Source: Alopecurus myosuroides
Lineage: Eukaryota > Streptophyta > Magnoliopsida > Poales > Poaceae
Direction: 5' to 3'
NCBI GenBank assembly: GCA_028641055.1
Contig: CM054062.1
Span: forward strand, 272,447,092 to 272,511,091
Length of the DNA: 64,000 nucleotides
The notes below the pieces were generated by a model that saw nothing but the letters and a program-made list of their open reading frames with translations, had not been told where the DNA came from and made no database searches. Within the stretch, counting starts at the first letter, position 1. Each line of letters opens with the position of its first letter. Shown one piece after another: positions 47,417 through 56,310 of the stretch. Position numbers and translations under genes: made by a program.

Positions 47417-48197
47417 TTGGTTGTGTTATTTTAGGCCCAAGTAACACCAAATAAAATGGTAGGACCCACCTATTGGCAAGATTCCTCCTGTTCTGTCGGA
47501 TCTGGGAGTTTCGGGCTCTAAATAGTTTTGGAACCCGTTAGAGAGAATCCGACGCCGGAGAAGGAGGGAATCTTGGGCATCCAAGACCCATGACACACTA
47601 TAACACAGATGGTATGGCACATACCTTGGGATTTGGTGGTATTCAGACGATCCAGAGCCCCTCTACGAAGAAACCCTAGCCCCGTTGGGAAAAAAGACGG
47701 AATTGTTGTTTTGGCCTGCCTAAGTAGCCGGAATGGGGTAGTAAAGTGGGAGTAACTGCTTGGTTGTGTTAGGTTAGGACCAAGTAACACCCAAGACAAT
47801 GGTAGGGCCCACCTCTTGGCAGGATTCCCCCTGTTTTGTCACATCCGGGAGTTTCGGGCTCTGAGTAGTCCTTGAACCCGCCAGAGAGAATCCGACGTGA
47901 CTGAAGCCATAACACACCGAGTGAGGGAATGTTGGGCATCCAAGACCCATGGAACACTCTAACACACATGGTATGTCATACCATGAGATTTGGTGGCATT
48001 TTCAGACGATCCAGATCCCCTTCTCCGGAGAAACCATAGCCCCGCTAGGTAAAAAGACGGAACTGTCGTTCTGGCCCATCTACGTGAGCCGGAAGGGGGT
48101 AGCAAAGTGGAACCAATTGCTTGGTTGTGTTAGGTTAGGCCCAATGAGCACCCAAGACAATGGTAGGGCCCGCCTCTTGGCAAGATTCCCTCGCTTC
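47417..48197. repeat. ~355-bp tandem repeat array, right part
   Basis: The array resumes after the large LTR element with TTGGT (target duplication) and the rest of the interrupted unit, which is 356 bp when rejoined. Further anchors are at 47462, 47815 and 48166. It breaks off after about 30 bp of the last unit. Confidence 0.9.
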
Positions 48198-48845
48198 GCT
48201 GGAACATTGATCTGTTGACCAGAAGTCAACCTTTTGGTCTACCCCTATGACCAGCGTCGGAAGGGGGTAGACCTCAATACTATTTATCTTGGTTGTGTTA
48301 GGTTAGACCTAAGCTACATTAACCAAAATCTAGCTATACTTTTAACAATATTCCCTTCGGTTTGCCCGAATGTGGGAGCATCGACGGTTCGAGACCTATA
48401 AATGTAGTGCATAACCTTCCTATGTGATGCAAGTGAAACCAGTCACACCTATGGGTAGTATACTGGCCCCTCCCCACCTCGATCCCAGCACAGGTTTATA
48501 AGTATTCTTAGTGCCCCGCCATGTTTTACATAGGATTCTGACACTTTAGAGCCCAGCGCTTCACTAGAACATTGATCTGTTGACCAGAAGTCAACCTTTT
48601 GGTCTACCCCTATGACCGCGTCGGAAGGGGGGGTAGAACACAATACTATTTTGCTTGGTTGTGTTAGGTTAGGCCATAACTACATTAATAACCAAAAATC
48701 TAGCTATACTTTTAACAGTATTCCCTCCGTTTTCCCCGAAGGGGGGCATCGACGGTTTATAACTAAACTGGAGTAGTATATATATATTAGTAAGCATAGA
48801 TCATTACATTATAATTAAAAATACGGCGGGAAACATAAATTAGGC
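48198..48845. repeat. Second, diverged tandem duplication next to the array
   Basis: Two copies of a block starting AACATTGATCTGTTGACC lie at about 48203 and 48569, about 366 bp apart. They share GGTCTACCCCTATGACC, CGTCGGAAGGGGG, CTTGGTTGTGTTAGGTTAG and AAAATCTAGCTATACTTTTAA. The CGGAAGGGGGTAG...TTGGTTGTGTTAGGTTAGG part matches the end of the 355-bp units, so this is a distant branch of the same repeat. 48770-48845 is AT-rich with no feature. Confidence 0.8.
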
Positions 48846-49661
48846 CTAAACTATCCTAGATGCCGGTCCGGCCGTCCTCCCCTTTGTCGCTCGCTCCCAT
48901 GCTAGCCTGGTCATCGTTCGGCGCCATGAACGGGCCAGCCTCATCGTCGTTCGCTGCTGGATCGAGGTGGGCCACCTATGCGATACAGCGCCGCCTAGCC
49001 CTGACTTGCAACCCATCCGGTGCAACTCCGCTGCCTGCGAGCTGGCGCGCCCGCGCGTATCATTGCGTGCGCGCGAGCGGGTAAACAGCCGTTGCAGCGC
49101 CTCCGCGTCCTCGACCCGGGCGCGGTGTGCCTCAAGCGCCTCTCTTCGTGCCCGTGCAGCGTTGAACTCCTCCTGTGGCGCACTCTGGGCGGCCATGAAC
49201 GAGGCGGACTCGTCCTCCCTCCGCGCGATGAGGGCCGGCTGCTCGCCGGACGCCGCATTGGCGTTGAGCTGCTCGTAAGCCTGCCGCTTGGCGTCCATGA
49301 GGGCGCGGGCATGCTCCTCCCTCCGGGAGGTCTCGATGGAACCCTGAATGGCGACAGCTTCGGAGGCTGCCCCCGCCTCCTCGAACCCCGATCGGACCAG
49401 GCGAAACGCTTCCTCATTGCGCCATGTGGCGAACGAGTTGTACGCCACCACCTGGTCAGGCCACAACGGAGGGCGCTGCTCCGGTTCCTGCGCCGCCTCC
49501 TGCTGCGGCAGCTCCGGCTCCTCCTCCCCATCCGCCTCCTCGTTATACCCCCAATCGAAGGGGTCGTCGCCACTCCCGTCTTCGTCTGACGGCGGGTCTA
49601 GCCGACGGCGCGCCGCCTGCTGGGTGAATGTTACCCACAAAGTATGGAGGCGGCGCGACAT
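48846..49661 (-). CDS. Hypothetical 271-aa acidic/coiled-coil protein
   Basis: Single open frame from an ATG at 49661. I do not recognise the family. Residues 1-20 are basic (MSRRLHTLWVTFTQQAARRR). Residues 24-62 are very acidic (SDEDGSGDD, EEADGEEEPE), then there is a Trp/Pro-containing segment near 65-82 (PPLWPDQVVAYNSFATW). Residues 83-195 are Ala/Glu/Arg-rich and probably helical or coiled coil. The last ~55 residues are Arg/Trp-rich and look unlike the rest, possibly read out of the original frame. GC content is much higher than in the flanks. There is no signal peptide or membrane segment. It could be a low-copy host gene, a nuclear or chromatin-associated protein, or a gene fragment carried by a transposon. 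It is divergent with the gene at 50595. Confidence 0.5.
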   Translation of the reverse strand: MSRRLHTLWVTFTQQAARRRLDPPSDEDGSGDDPFDWGYNEEADGEEEPELPQQEAAQEPEQRPPLWPDQVVAYNSFATWRNEEAFRLVRSGFEEAGAASEAVAIQGSIETSRREEHARALMDAKRQAYEQLNANAASGEQPALIARREDESASFMAAQSAPQEEFNAARARREALEAHRARVEDAEALQRLFTRSRARNDTRGRASSQAAELHRMGCKSGLGGAVSHRWPTSIQQRTTMRLARSWRRTMTRLAWERATKGRTAGPASRIV

Positions 49662-50594
49662 GGTATCATCGATAGAGGGGAAGCCGTGTGGCGATGGGTG
49701 AGATTATGGCGAGGACGTGTCGGCAGTGGCTGAGCCAGGACTCAAACTCTGTGTAGTCGATGCGAAATTGTGTAGTCAAATACACCTTTTTAAACATTTT
49801 GTTGCATGACCTATGCTCTGTACCATTGAGAAAAGATGTGTAGTCGGTGCACGCGTCCCGTCGGAGTAAATAACGACGACCTGCAAACCGCAATGACCCT
49901 GGCGCCGCTTGGGGAGCCGGGAAGGTTGCATACCGCGTTAATGCTAGGCGTGCGGCGGAGGCGAAGCACAATCCCGCCGCCTGGTGCAGGTCGCGTCCCA
50001 CCGTCGCCATTACGTGTGGCAGGCTAACCACCACCTGCACGACGCCGTGTGCATGTCCAAGGCGTGTGAATGCAGAGTCGTGTTGGCACGTAACCACATG
50101 TTCGTCACCTGGCTGCATACACATGGTAGTTGTGTTGGCACATACCATTTTTTTAGTGAACTTGGCAAAGATTGGTACCACGTTTTGCAAGCAAAAACGT
50201 GCCATATCGTTTTGTACGCGTACACGTATAAAACGGTATCCTCTTTTCTACACGTACGATAGAGTCTTTGATATTCGCTGACTTGGTGGCGTGAGCTTTG
50301 TGGTGAATTTGGGTCACTGATTGGTGGTCCCGCGGCGTCCCCGGTCTTACTTGCCAGTGACTAAATGTCACATCATTCTATGTTGACTAAGTCAGCCGGC
50401 GCGTTCCCACCATGCATGCATGCGCACACGACATGGCGACCAGTCGAAGCGGTCTCGAAACGGCACTCTGTATATAATGCTCCTGCCGCATCGCCTCTCT
50501 CTACCCCATCCATTCTCCCCCCATTTCTAGCAAAAAAACCAGCCCTCCTTCTCTCCCAACTGCCGAGCGCACAACCGCGAGGCGGTTCCGCATA
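49662..50594. promoter_or_regulatory. Intergenic region between divergent genes, with a TATA box for the plus gene
   Basis: TATATAA at 50471-50477 lies about 120 bp before the ATG at 50595, followed by a C/T-rich leader. A CATGCATGCATG run at 50412-50423 contains the RY motif (CATGCATG) known from seed-related promoters; its role here is inference. No clear TATA box serves the minus gene. No other gene is visible. Confidence 0.55.
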
Positions 50595-52315
50595 ATGGAA
50601 GGTTCGCAGCAGGAGAACGATGGTGTCGTCCCTTCTGTTGTCGTCGCCGCAGAAGCCGCCCATGGCGGTTCCATTTCGTCGCAGCCGCAGGATGTCGTCG
50701 CCGCCGCAGGTTCGTTGGCCGGCCATGGCGCTTTGAGTGCACCGCCTGCTCCTGCCGCGGTGGAGGCGCCTGCTTCTTTCCCTCTCCTGGCATATCTGGG
50801 TGATCCCTACGGGGATTACCCGGCATTCGACGAGGACGTCGACGACCAGGATTCTGAGGTATCTATGTCCAGACCGGCTTAGTTTATTGTCAAAGATCCA
50901 GGGTTTGTGCATGACTGCACGCAAGTTCGGACTTCTAGTGTTTGTAGTTGCATGTATACTTTGGTTTTTTTTGTAAAGTTTGAGCTTCTGGTGTTTGCGG
51001 TTGCATCTGTTCTTTAGGGGTTCGAGGTTTTTTGTATTCGGAATTAAAAAGTTTGTAGTTAGATCTATACCTAGGGGTTCGAGGGTTTTTTGTACACGCA
51101 AGTTCAAGATTCAGAGGTCTGCTTGCATCTGTACTTAGAGATCAAAGGGAAAAACATTATAGAAAAATAGACATGCAGTAGACACTAAATTGACAATATA
51201 GATGTCCTGCTGTGAAACTAATAACATCTATGCATAAATATTTTTAAATAATCTTCTATATAGAGTTATGGATGATCAAATATAGATGAGAGTTGATTCT
51301 GAGGCTGTAGTTGCATATGTACTTAGGGGTTCGCAGGTTTTTTATATTTTAGGGATTCAGAGGTTGTAGTTGCATCTGTTCTTATGGCTTCTAGTTTTTT
51401 GTGTGCATGTTAGCATGCATGTGAGTTAGAGATTCTACGTTTTTTGGAGGCATTTTCAATTTGTGTAGTTATTTTGCCTCGCAGACACTCTTGACACATT
51501 ATGAATTTGTTGCAAAATCACATATTGTACCCCCGTGCATGATAATTACTTGATCTAGTTAATGCATATAATTAAAGAACGATTCTTGTATGATATTTTT
51601 GATCTGGTAAGGTATAATAACATGTCATGATTAGAATATTAATCTTTTGAATGTTATCTTAGATCATCAATGAATTCCTGATGTGTTATTATCTGTTTTT
51701 GTGCATATATAGTGGAAACTGTAATGTTGTATAAAATTCGACACATTTTTCTCAATATTGATGTCCTCTTTAGTGCGCATCTGCTAAATAAGTTACTTGA
51801 TGAAGTGTATGCAAATAAATGAAGAACTAATATTTCTTTATGTTTTTGTGATCTGGTTAGGTATATTATTCTTTTGCCAATAAGATTGTGTTGCTAACTT
51901 TTATTTTATTGCAAATTTGTAGGAAGAAGATCGGGAAGTGGGCTCGGGTGCGGACGATAGGGCTGTGAGGAGCAGATATGTCCTGAGGAAGCTGCAGGCG
52001 GGCACCATTCGGTATCGTCGTTACGGCAACTTGTTCTGGCCTTTCTGTGTTAGAAAGGTAGCCAACGATCGCAACAACATGATCCGACATGCCGTCGGTG
52101 TGGGAAATGGCTCTGAGTATCGTGCGCCCCATGTTAGGGCCAAGCACGCTGCCTACGGCGTCTTCCTGAAGAAGCTGTTTGCGCAGGATATCCTCGCAGG
52201 TCATGCGGAACATCCTCCTCGGCCTTTCTCCAACGAGGCCAGGAGGGCCGTGAAGGCTCAGAAGCGGGAGAACATGTTTCGCGCCCTTACTTCAACGAGG
52301 CCAGGAGGGCCATGA
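50595..52315 (+). CDS. Two-exon gene, 218-aa protein with a degenerate XS-type zinc-finger-like region
   Basis: Exon 1 is 50595-50858, the intron 50859-51922 (GT...AG) and exon 2 51923-52315; phase 0 at the junction. The first 60 residues are Ala/Val/Gly/Pro-rich; residues 78-96 are acidic (FDEDVDDQDSEEEDRE). Residues 120-175 read YRRYGNLFWPFC, IRHAVGVGNGS and VRAKHAAYGVFLKKL, resembling the CPxC...HA.GVG...H pattern of XS-type zinc fingers, but the first Cys is Trp (W127), so metal binding would be impaired. XS-type proteins act in RNA-directed silencing; that link is only a suggestion. The C-terminus changes frame through a 62-bp tandem duplication (52231 and 52293). The leader has a TATA box at 50471. 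Confidence 0.55.
50859..51922 (+). other. Intron with degenerate ~60-bp repeats
   Basis: The 1,064-bp AT-rich intron carries at least five imperfect copies of a motif like TAGTTGCATCTGT.CTTAGG followed by GGTTCGAGGTTTTTTGT, near 50945, 50997, 51055, 51306 and 51363. Borders are GTATCT and TTTGTAG. Confidence 0.6.
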
Positions 52316-52537
52316 AGGCTCGGAAGCGCCAGAACATGATGTAGCTGCTGCTGGTGTGCTCGTTGTTGCAGCTTGCCCGCTGTGTTTGTGTTATCTCTTA
52401 CTTCTGGTAGTGTCGTCTGGTGTGTGCGTAGTAAGAACTTTTAAAGAACCTCTATCATGTTGGTATGTAAGAACCTAATATATATATTATATTAGTATAT
52501 GTTTCTTAACCCGATCATGTTTAAGGATATTAAAAGA

Positions 52538-52638
52538 CTTATTAGGCATGATTTAGTAATAAGTGGATGTGACAACTCATTGATCCGGTCGATCAATAAA
52601 TTGTCACATCTCTTTACTACTGGATCATGCCTAATAAG
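52538..52638. repeat. 101-nt foldback (48-nt arms, 5-nt loop)
   Basis: The left arm begins CTTATTAGGCATGAT and the right arm ends ATCATGCCTAATAAG. The arms match at 40 of 48 positions around the loop CGGTC. It could be a small MITE, a hairpin RNA source or a 3' structure of the upstream gene. No target duplication is obvious. Confidence 0.85.
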
Positions 52639-52889
52639 CCAATAGTTGGTGCAACATCACAAATGTGAGTAAGAAGACTCGATCTTTGGTGTGTGGAAAT
52701 GAGTTAGCCCCTCCCCCCACCACTAGGCACGGTCTTATTTTGCAATTATTTGCTAACTAAAATAAAGAAGAATCCGAAGAAGTAGAATAAAAATGCGATC
52801 AGATCCTAGTTAAGACTCTTTTCCTTTTGGTTCTTTTTTATTTTATTTTTCAATCCGAAAAACAAGAATAAATTATGACTAACAGCCGC

Positions 52890-52952
52890 GCGCCAAATCT
52901 CCACGGAATCAGCCTCACGCAGGGTCCCACTCGCCAGCGTCTACGCGCCAAA
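52890..52952. promoter_or_regulatory. Two E2F-like sites
   Basis: GCGCCAAA occurs at 52890-52897 and 52945-52952, each inside a shared CGCGCCAAATCTCCAC word. The spacing is 55 bp, about 145-200 bp upstream of the ATG at 53096. E2F sites control S-phase genes in plants; function here is inference. Confidence 0.5.
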
Positions 52953-53095
52953 TCTCCACCACACCGCGCTCCTGGCCCACTCGGCTACTCCTCCACTGAA
53001 AGCGACCTCCATAGAAATCCTCCACTTCGCCCTCCCGCCCCAAGGGCGGATGCCACGGCTTCACCCTCCTCCTTCCTCGGTGTCGTTCTCAAACA

Positions 53096-54715
53096 ATGAC
53101 TGGTAAGCGATGGTTCCCTCCCTTCCCCATCCTCAACCAAACGATGCGATGCAGGTTAGATGCCGGCAGATCTAGGTTTGATACCGGCGGATGTAGGTTA
53201 AATGTCGGCGGATTTAGGTCACCGTTGATGTTTTAAGTTACCACCGGCCATGGATCTAGCTCACGCTACCGTTACAGGGCCCTCGGAGATAGTTTCCCCC
53301 ACCCAAATGGAGATCGACCTGAACAAGGCCTCAGAGCTCGCAAAGCCCCCTGTTATTCAGATAGCCGAGGTAAATAGCATATAAATTAGTCATGTAGCCA
53401 AATGTTATCTTAAGATTCATCTATCTCCTTTCGCCTTCGTCGACACTTCTTTGATTTTTATTGTTTTCGTATTTGGCTATAGGACCACAGTGCAGGCTGT
53501 GACTTCTGCAGCATGTCGCGTACTGAAATTAAGAAATTGGTGCAGCAGTCAGTTGAGACAATTAAATCTCATCGTCTCTCTGAAGTTTGCAAGTTGGCTG
53601 ATGATACCAGCGCTAAGAAGCTAATCTGTTTCGTCTGCTGCGAGGACAGGCTGGACAGGGCGATGAAAGCTTCAAAAATGCTAGCACTCGAGTTGGAACT
53701 GCGGGAGCAAAAGAGAAGCTATATGATCATGCACGGCTTGGTTACTAAGCTTGATTCTGAGCTGAAGAGTGCGAAGATCATGGAACGAGGTAAAACTACT
53801 TTGCTCTTTAATTAGATTATGTCAACCTGCAATGCTTGCCAATGAGTCTACCTGTTATTCATTTCTCTGCTTTGTTGCATGTGCCGATGATTAAACTGTG
53901 CAATGCTAAAATCCAAAGAATTACTCCCCAGTACCTAGTAGCGTTTACACGGACATTGTTTGTTCATGCTCCCTGGCCTGTGGAGCTTGACCCTTTGGAC
54001 TTTTTTTTGCAATGTATGTATGAGGCTTGCTTATTTTATGTTCATTCTCTGTTCTGTGTGCCGATGATTAAACTCTGCACCTTCTCTCGGTGAGATATTG
54101 GCACTTACCTAGTGTTGTGTACAACTACATTTGTTCTGCATCTTCCTTGGTAAGTGTTCGATGATCTCATTGATTTCTGTGCGCTTCTTTACTATGAGGC
54201 CCCAATTATGATTTTATCTGTAATGCATGAGCCATATTGGTTCTACATATTCCTTGGCGAGTGCTCGATAATTTCCTTGGTTTGTGTGTTCTTCTTTACT
54301 ATGAGGCCCCTATCTAGGCTTGGTTCTCTGCCGATGATTAATATCCAGCAATGTCTCCAACGGTTGGCGTACCATAGAAAAAAGAGTGTCATATTTGTGT
54401 TTGATCAGAGTGCCGATGATTAAACTGTGCAATGTTAAAATACAGAGGGAGACTCCTCTAGACCTAGTAGCGTTTACAAGGACAGCTTGTTTATGCCACC
54501 GGGTCTAGCGGTTTATCACCTCTGTACTCGTGTCATTTGTACACGTGAGGCAGTTTTGTCACTCATCTTTGTATGTTTGGAAATATATCTGCTTCTTTTT
54601 TGTAGATGTGTTAAACATGTATGATGCTTTTCTACTAGTGTTTCTGTGGACGCGGTTTCGGAAAGTTCCAGTGGATGATGTGAACCTCTGGGTGTGGCTT
54701 CGGAATGCATGCTAG
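53096..54715 (+). CDS. Predicted four-exon gene, 171-aa Cys-containing helical protein
   Basis: Proposed exons are 53096-53102, 53278-53369, 53483-53789 and 54606-54715, all with GT/AG borders and matching phases (1, 0, 1). The seven-base first exon encodes ATG ACT G. The product starts MTGPSEIVSPTQMEIDLNK, has Cys pairs at 39/42 (GCDFC) and near LICFVCCED, and a helical stretch (SKMLALELELREQKRSY). The last exon gives a Trp-rich tail (VNLWVWLRNAC). I do not recognise the family. The exon-3 ORF is solid; the first and last exons are inference, and an alternative start is the ATG at 53250 without the first intron. Intron 3 holds imperfect duplications (see 53860-54500). Two E2F-like sites lie upstream. 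Confidence 0.45.
53860..54500. repeat. Imperfect duplications inside the third intron
   Basis: GTGCCGATGATTAAACTGTG with following AATG(C/T)TAAAAT and later CCTAGTAGCGTTTAC occurs near 53880 and near 54410, with a partial copy at 54058. TTCTTTACTATGAGGCCCC occurs near 54184 and 54290. The intron grew by segmental duplication. Confidence 0.7.
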
Positions 54716-54780
54716 CATAGGAAAATATCCGTTCGATGATGTGAAACTGTGGATGTGGCTTCGGAGTGGATGTTGGCATA
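54659..54780. repeat. ~60-bp tandem duplication at the proposed last exon
   Basis: GATGATGTGAA(C/A)CT.TGG.TGTGGCTTCGGA is present near 54676 and 54736. The first copy contains the proposed stop codon and the second lies just downstream. Confidence 0.75.
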
Positions 54781-55203
54781 AAAAAAGTTCTGGTTAACTG
54801 TGAACCTGTTGTTGAACATTTTGTGATGCTAATTTCAGTTACTATAAATCTCCTATGTTTCGGAGTGCATGTAACCGGGATGATGGCGCGGAACAGACAT
54901 CGAAGAGAGCGATGAGGCAGTATATTAGTATTAGTACTAGGGTATCCATTGTTGCAAATGTAAAACGATGTCAATTAATTTCCATTTTGGAGTGCATTTT
55001 ATAATTTAGATCTCCTATATATTCGGTAATTTGGTTGACACTCGCCACGTGGGATACCCGGTCAGCTCTCCTCTCCACTCCCAAGCTGTGGATAATACAG
55101 CGGCTCCCCATACGGGCGCAGAACGCTCTCCTCTCTACTCCCAAACTGTCGTCTGTGCCACACCTCTATACTCCCCTTCGCTGTGCGCAGATCCACCGGT
55201 ACC
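54781..55203. promoter_or_regulatory. Flank and probable promoter of the 55204 gene
   Basis: A G-box CACGTG is at 55046-55051. A 25-bp word CTCTCCTCT(C/T)CACTCCCAA is duplicated at 55065 and 55125 in the leader. A TATA-like CTATATATTC at 55013-55022 lies about 185 bp before the ATG. No other gene. Confidence 0.45.
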
Positions 55204-55626
55204 ATGTCTAGTCGTCGTGAGGAGGGCCGCCAACAGCAGATCCCCAGGTACTTTCCCCGGCGCAGCGTGCAAGGCGCGCAGCGTGTGCGTGCCCGCGAGG
55301 CGTACCGGCGCGAGGTGCATCAGGCCAACTCATCCCGCGCACCACCACCTCCGGCTCCACCCATTGCACCTTCGGACGTCGAGGAGGAAGAAGAGGAGGA
55401 GTATCTCGCCGTCGAGTTCCACAACGAGGCCCTAAAGTGGCCCCACATGCAGGCGGGGATTTTAGAGTCCATAGAGAGTTTTGCGGCTAAAGAGCTCCGA
55501 CAAGCGAGGCTCGCCCGACATTTCACTGTCAAGCTAGAGGCCGACACCGCGGAAGCGATCCGCCATTCGATGCAGAATGAAGATGTGGCAGCGCTGGCGG
55601 AGGCGCGGCGACGCACCCTTGGCTAG
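55204..55626 (+). CDS. Hypothetical 140-aa protein with acidic centre and helical C-terminus
   Basis: ATG at 55204 in a fair context (ACCATGT). Residues 1-45 are Arg/Gln-rich (MSSRREEGRQQQIPRYFPRR). Residues 46-65 hold a Pro run followed by EEEEEEE. Residues 70-140 are helical, with WPHMQAGILESIESF and ARLARHFTVKLEADTAEAI. No known domain is recognised and there are no membrane segments. The composition (basic start, acidic middle, Ala/Glu helix) is loosely like the minus-strand ORF at 48846-49661, but I see no convincing alignment. It could be a host gene or a transposon-borne fragment. High GC compared with the flanks and a clean frame support coding. Confidence 0.5.
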   Translation: MSSRREEGRQQQIPRYFPRRSVQGAQRVRAREAYRREVHQANSSRAPPPPAPPIAPSDVEEEEEEEYLAVEFHNEALKWPHMQAGILESIESFAAKELRQARLARHFTVKLEADTAEAIRHSMQNEDVAALAEARRRTLG

Positions 55627-56310
55627 GACGCTAGGTCCGGTGTCTATCCTTTTCCTTTTGTGATTTGTTTCAGAAACGGCTTGTTCACTGTTAACTGTGA
55701 TGATTTCGAAGATTATGTGCATGCTTAATTTCGAAGATTATGTGCATGCTTATTTACCGTGGATGACAAGTGGGGTCCAGGCATCAACTAGTCGGTGGTA
55801 GCCAGTCAAAGCAGTCAAACAGGACATGATGTGTGGCCCAAAGAAAAATTCGCGACGTTCTACGTGACCAGGCAAGTTTCGTCGAAGGCAACTGGGCTCT
55901 TAGTGGGCTACTGGGCCGGAGACGAAAATCCGCGACGTAAAACTAGCAAAAAGTTGAGCAAAACCAGTCTGCGACGGACCAAACCAATACGTCGAGAGCA
56001 AACTCCACTTTTCAGCCATTCGCGACGGAAACGCTCGACGTTATCAAAACGTACCGCTCAAAATGTTCCGCATCGCGCGGAATTTGATAGTGCCTGCTGT
56101 TCCACTCGGAATAAGAGTATAAGACGGTACAGGACCACTTGTAGTCAGTAGATTACTTGTGCAATAGTGTGGAGTTGAGAATATCCTTGGGGTTGCAAAC
56201 TGCTGCATTGGCATCAGGGATCAGCCGGAAGAGTTTTCAGTGAGACACTGGTTATCATATCATAGCTATCTATGAGTTCATCGAGAAGATTGAGCCACCC
56301 CTTATCATCT
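55627..56310. other. Unassigned region, possibly the 5' LTR of the following gypsy
   Basis: GCGACG words recur (55850-56050). The stretch ends CTTATCA then TCT and TGGTATAAGA at 56311, which could be an LTR end and worn Met-type PBS. I could not find the LTR start, nor a second LTR in the window to test it. Confidence 0.35.

Larger units (their letters stand above)
52316..53095. other. Intergenic region with a foldback and a GC-rich leader
   Basis: 52316-52537 is the 3' flank of the two-exon gene, 52538-52638 a hairpin, 52640-52870 AT-rich DNA with no feature, and 52880-53095 the probable promoter and leader of the next gene. Confidence 0.5.

Noticed and set aside
36103..48197. CRISPR-like or centromeric satellite reading of the array
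   Set aside because: Units are about 355 bp without short spacers, and there are only about ten copies. No centromeric retroelement context can be shown.
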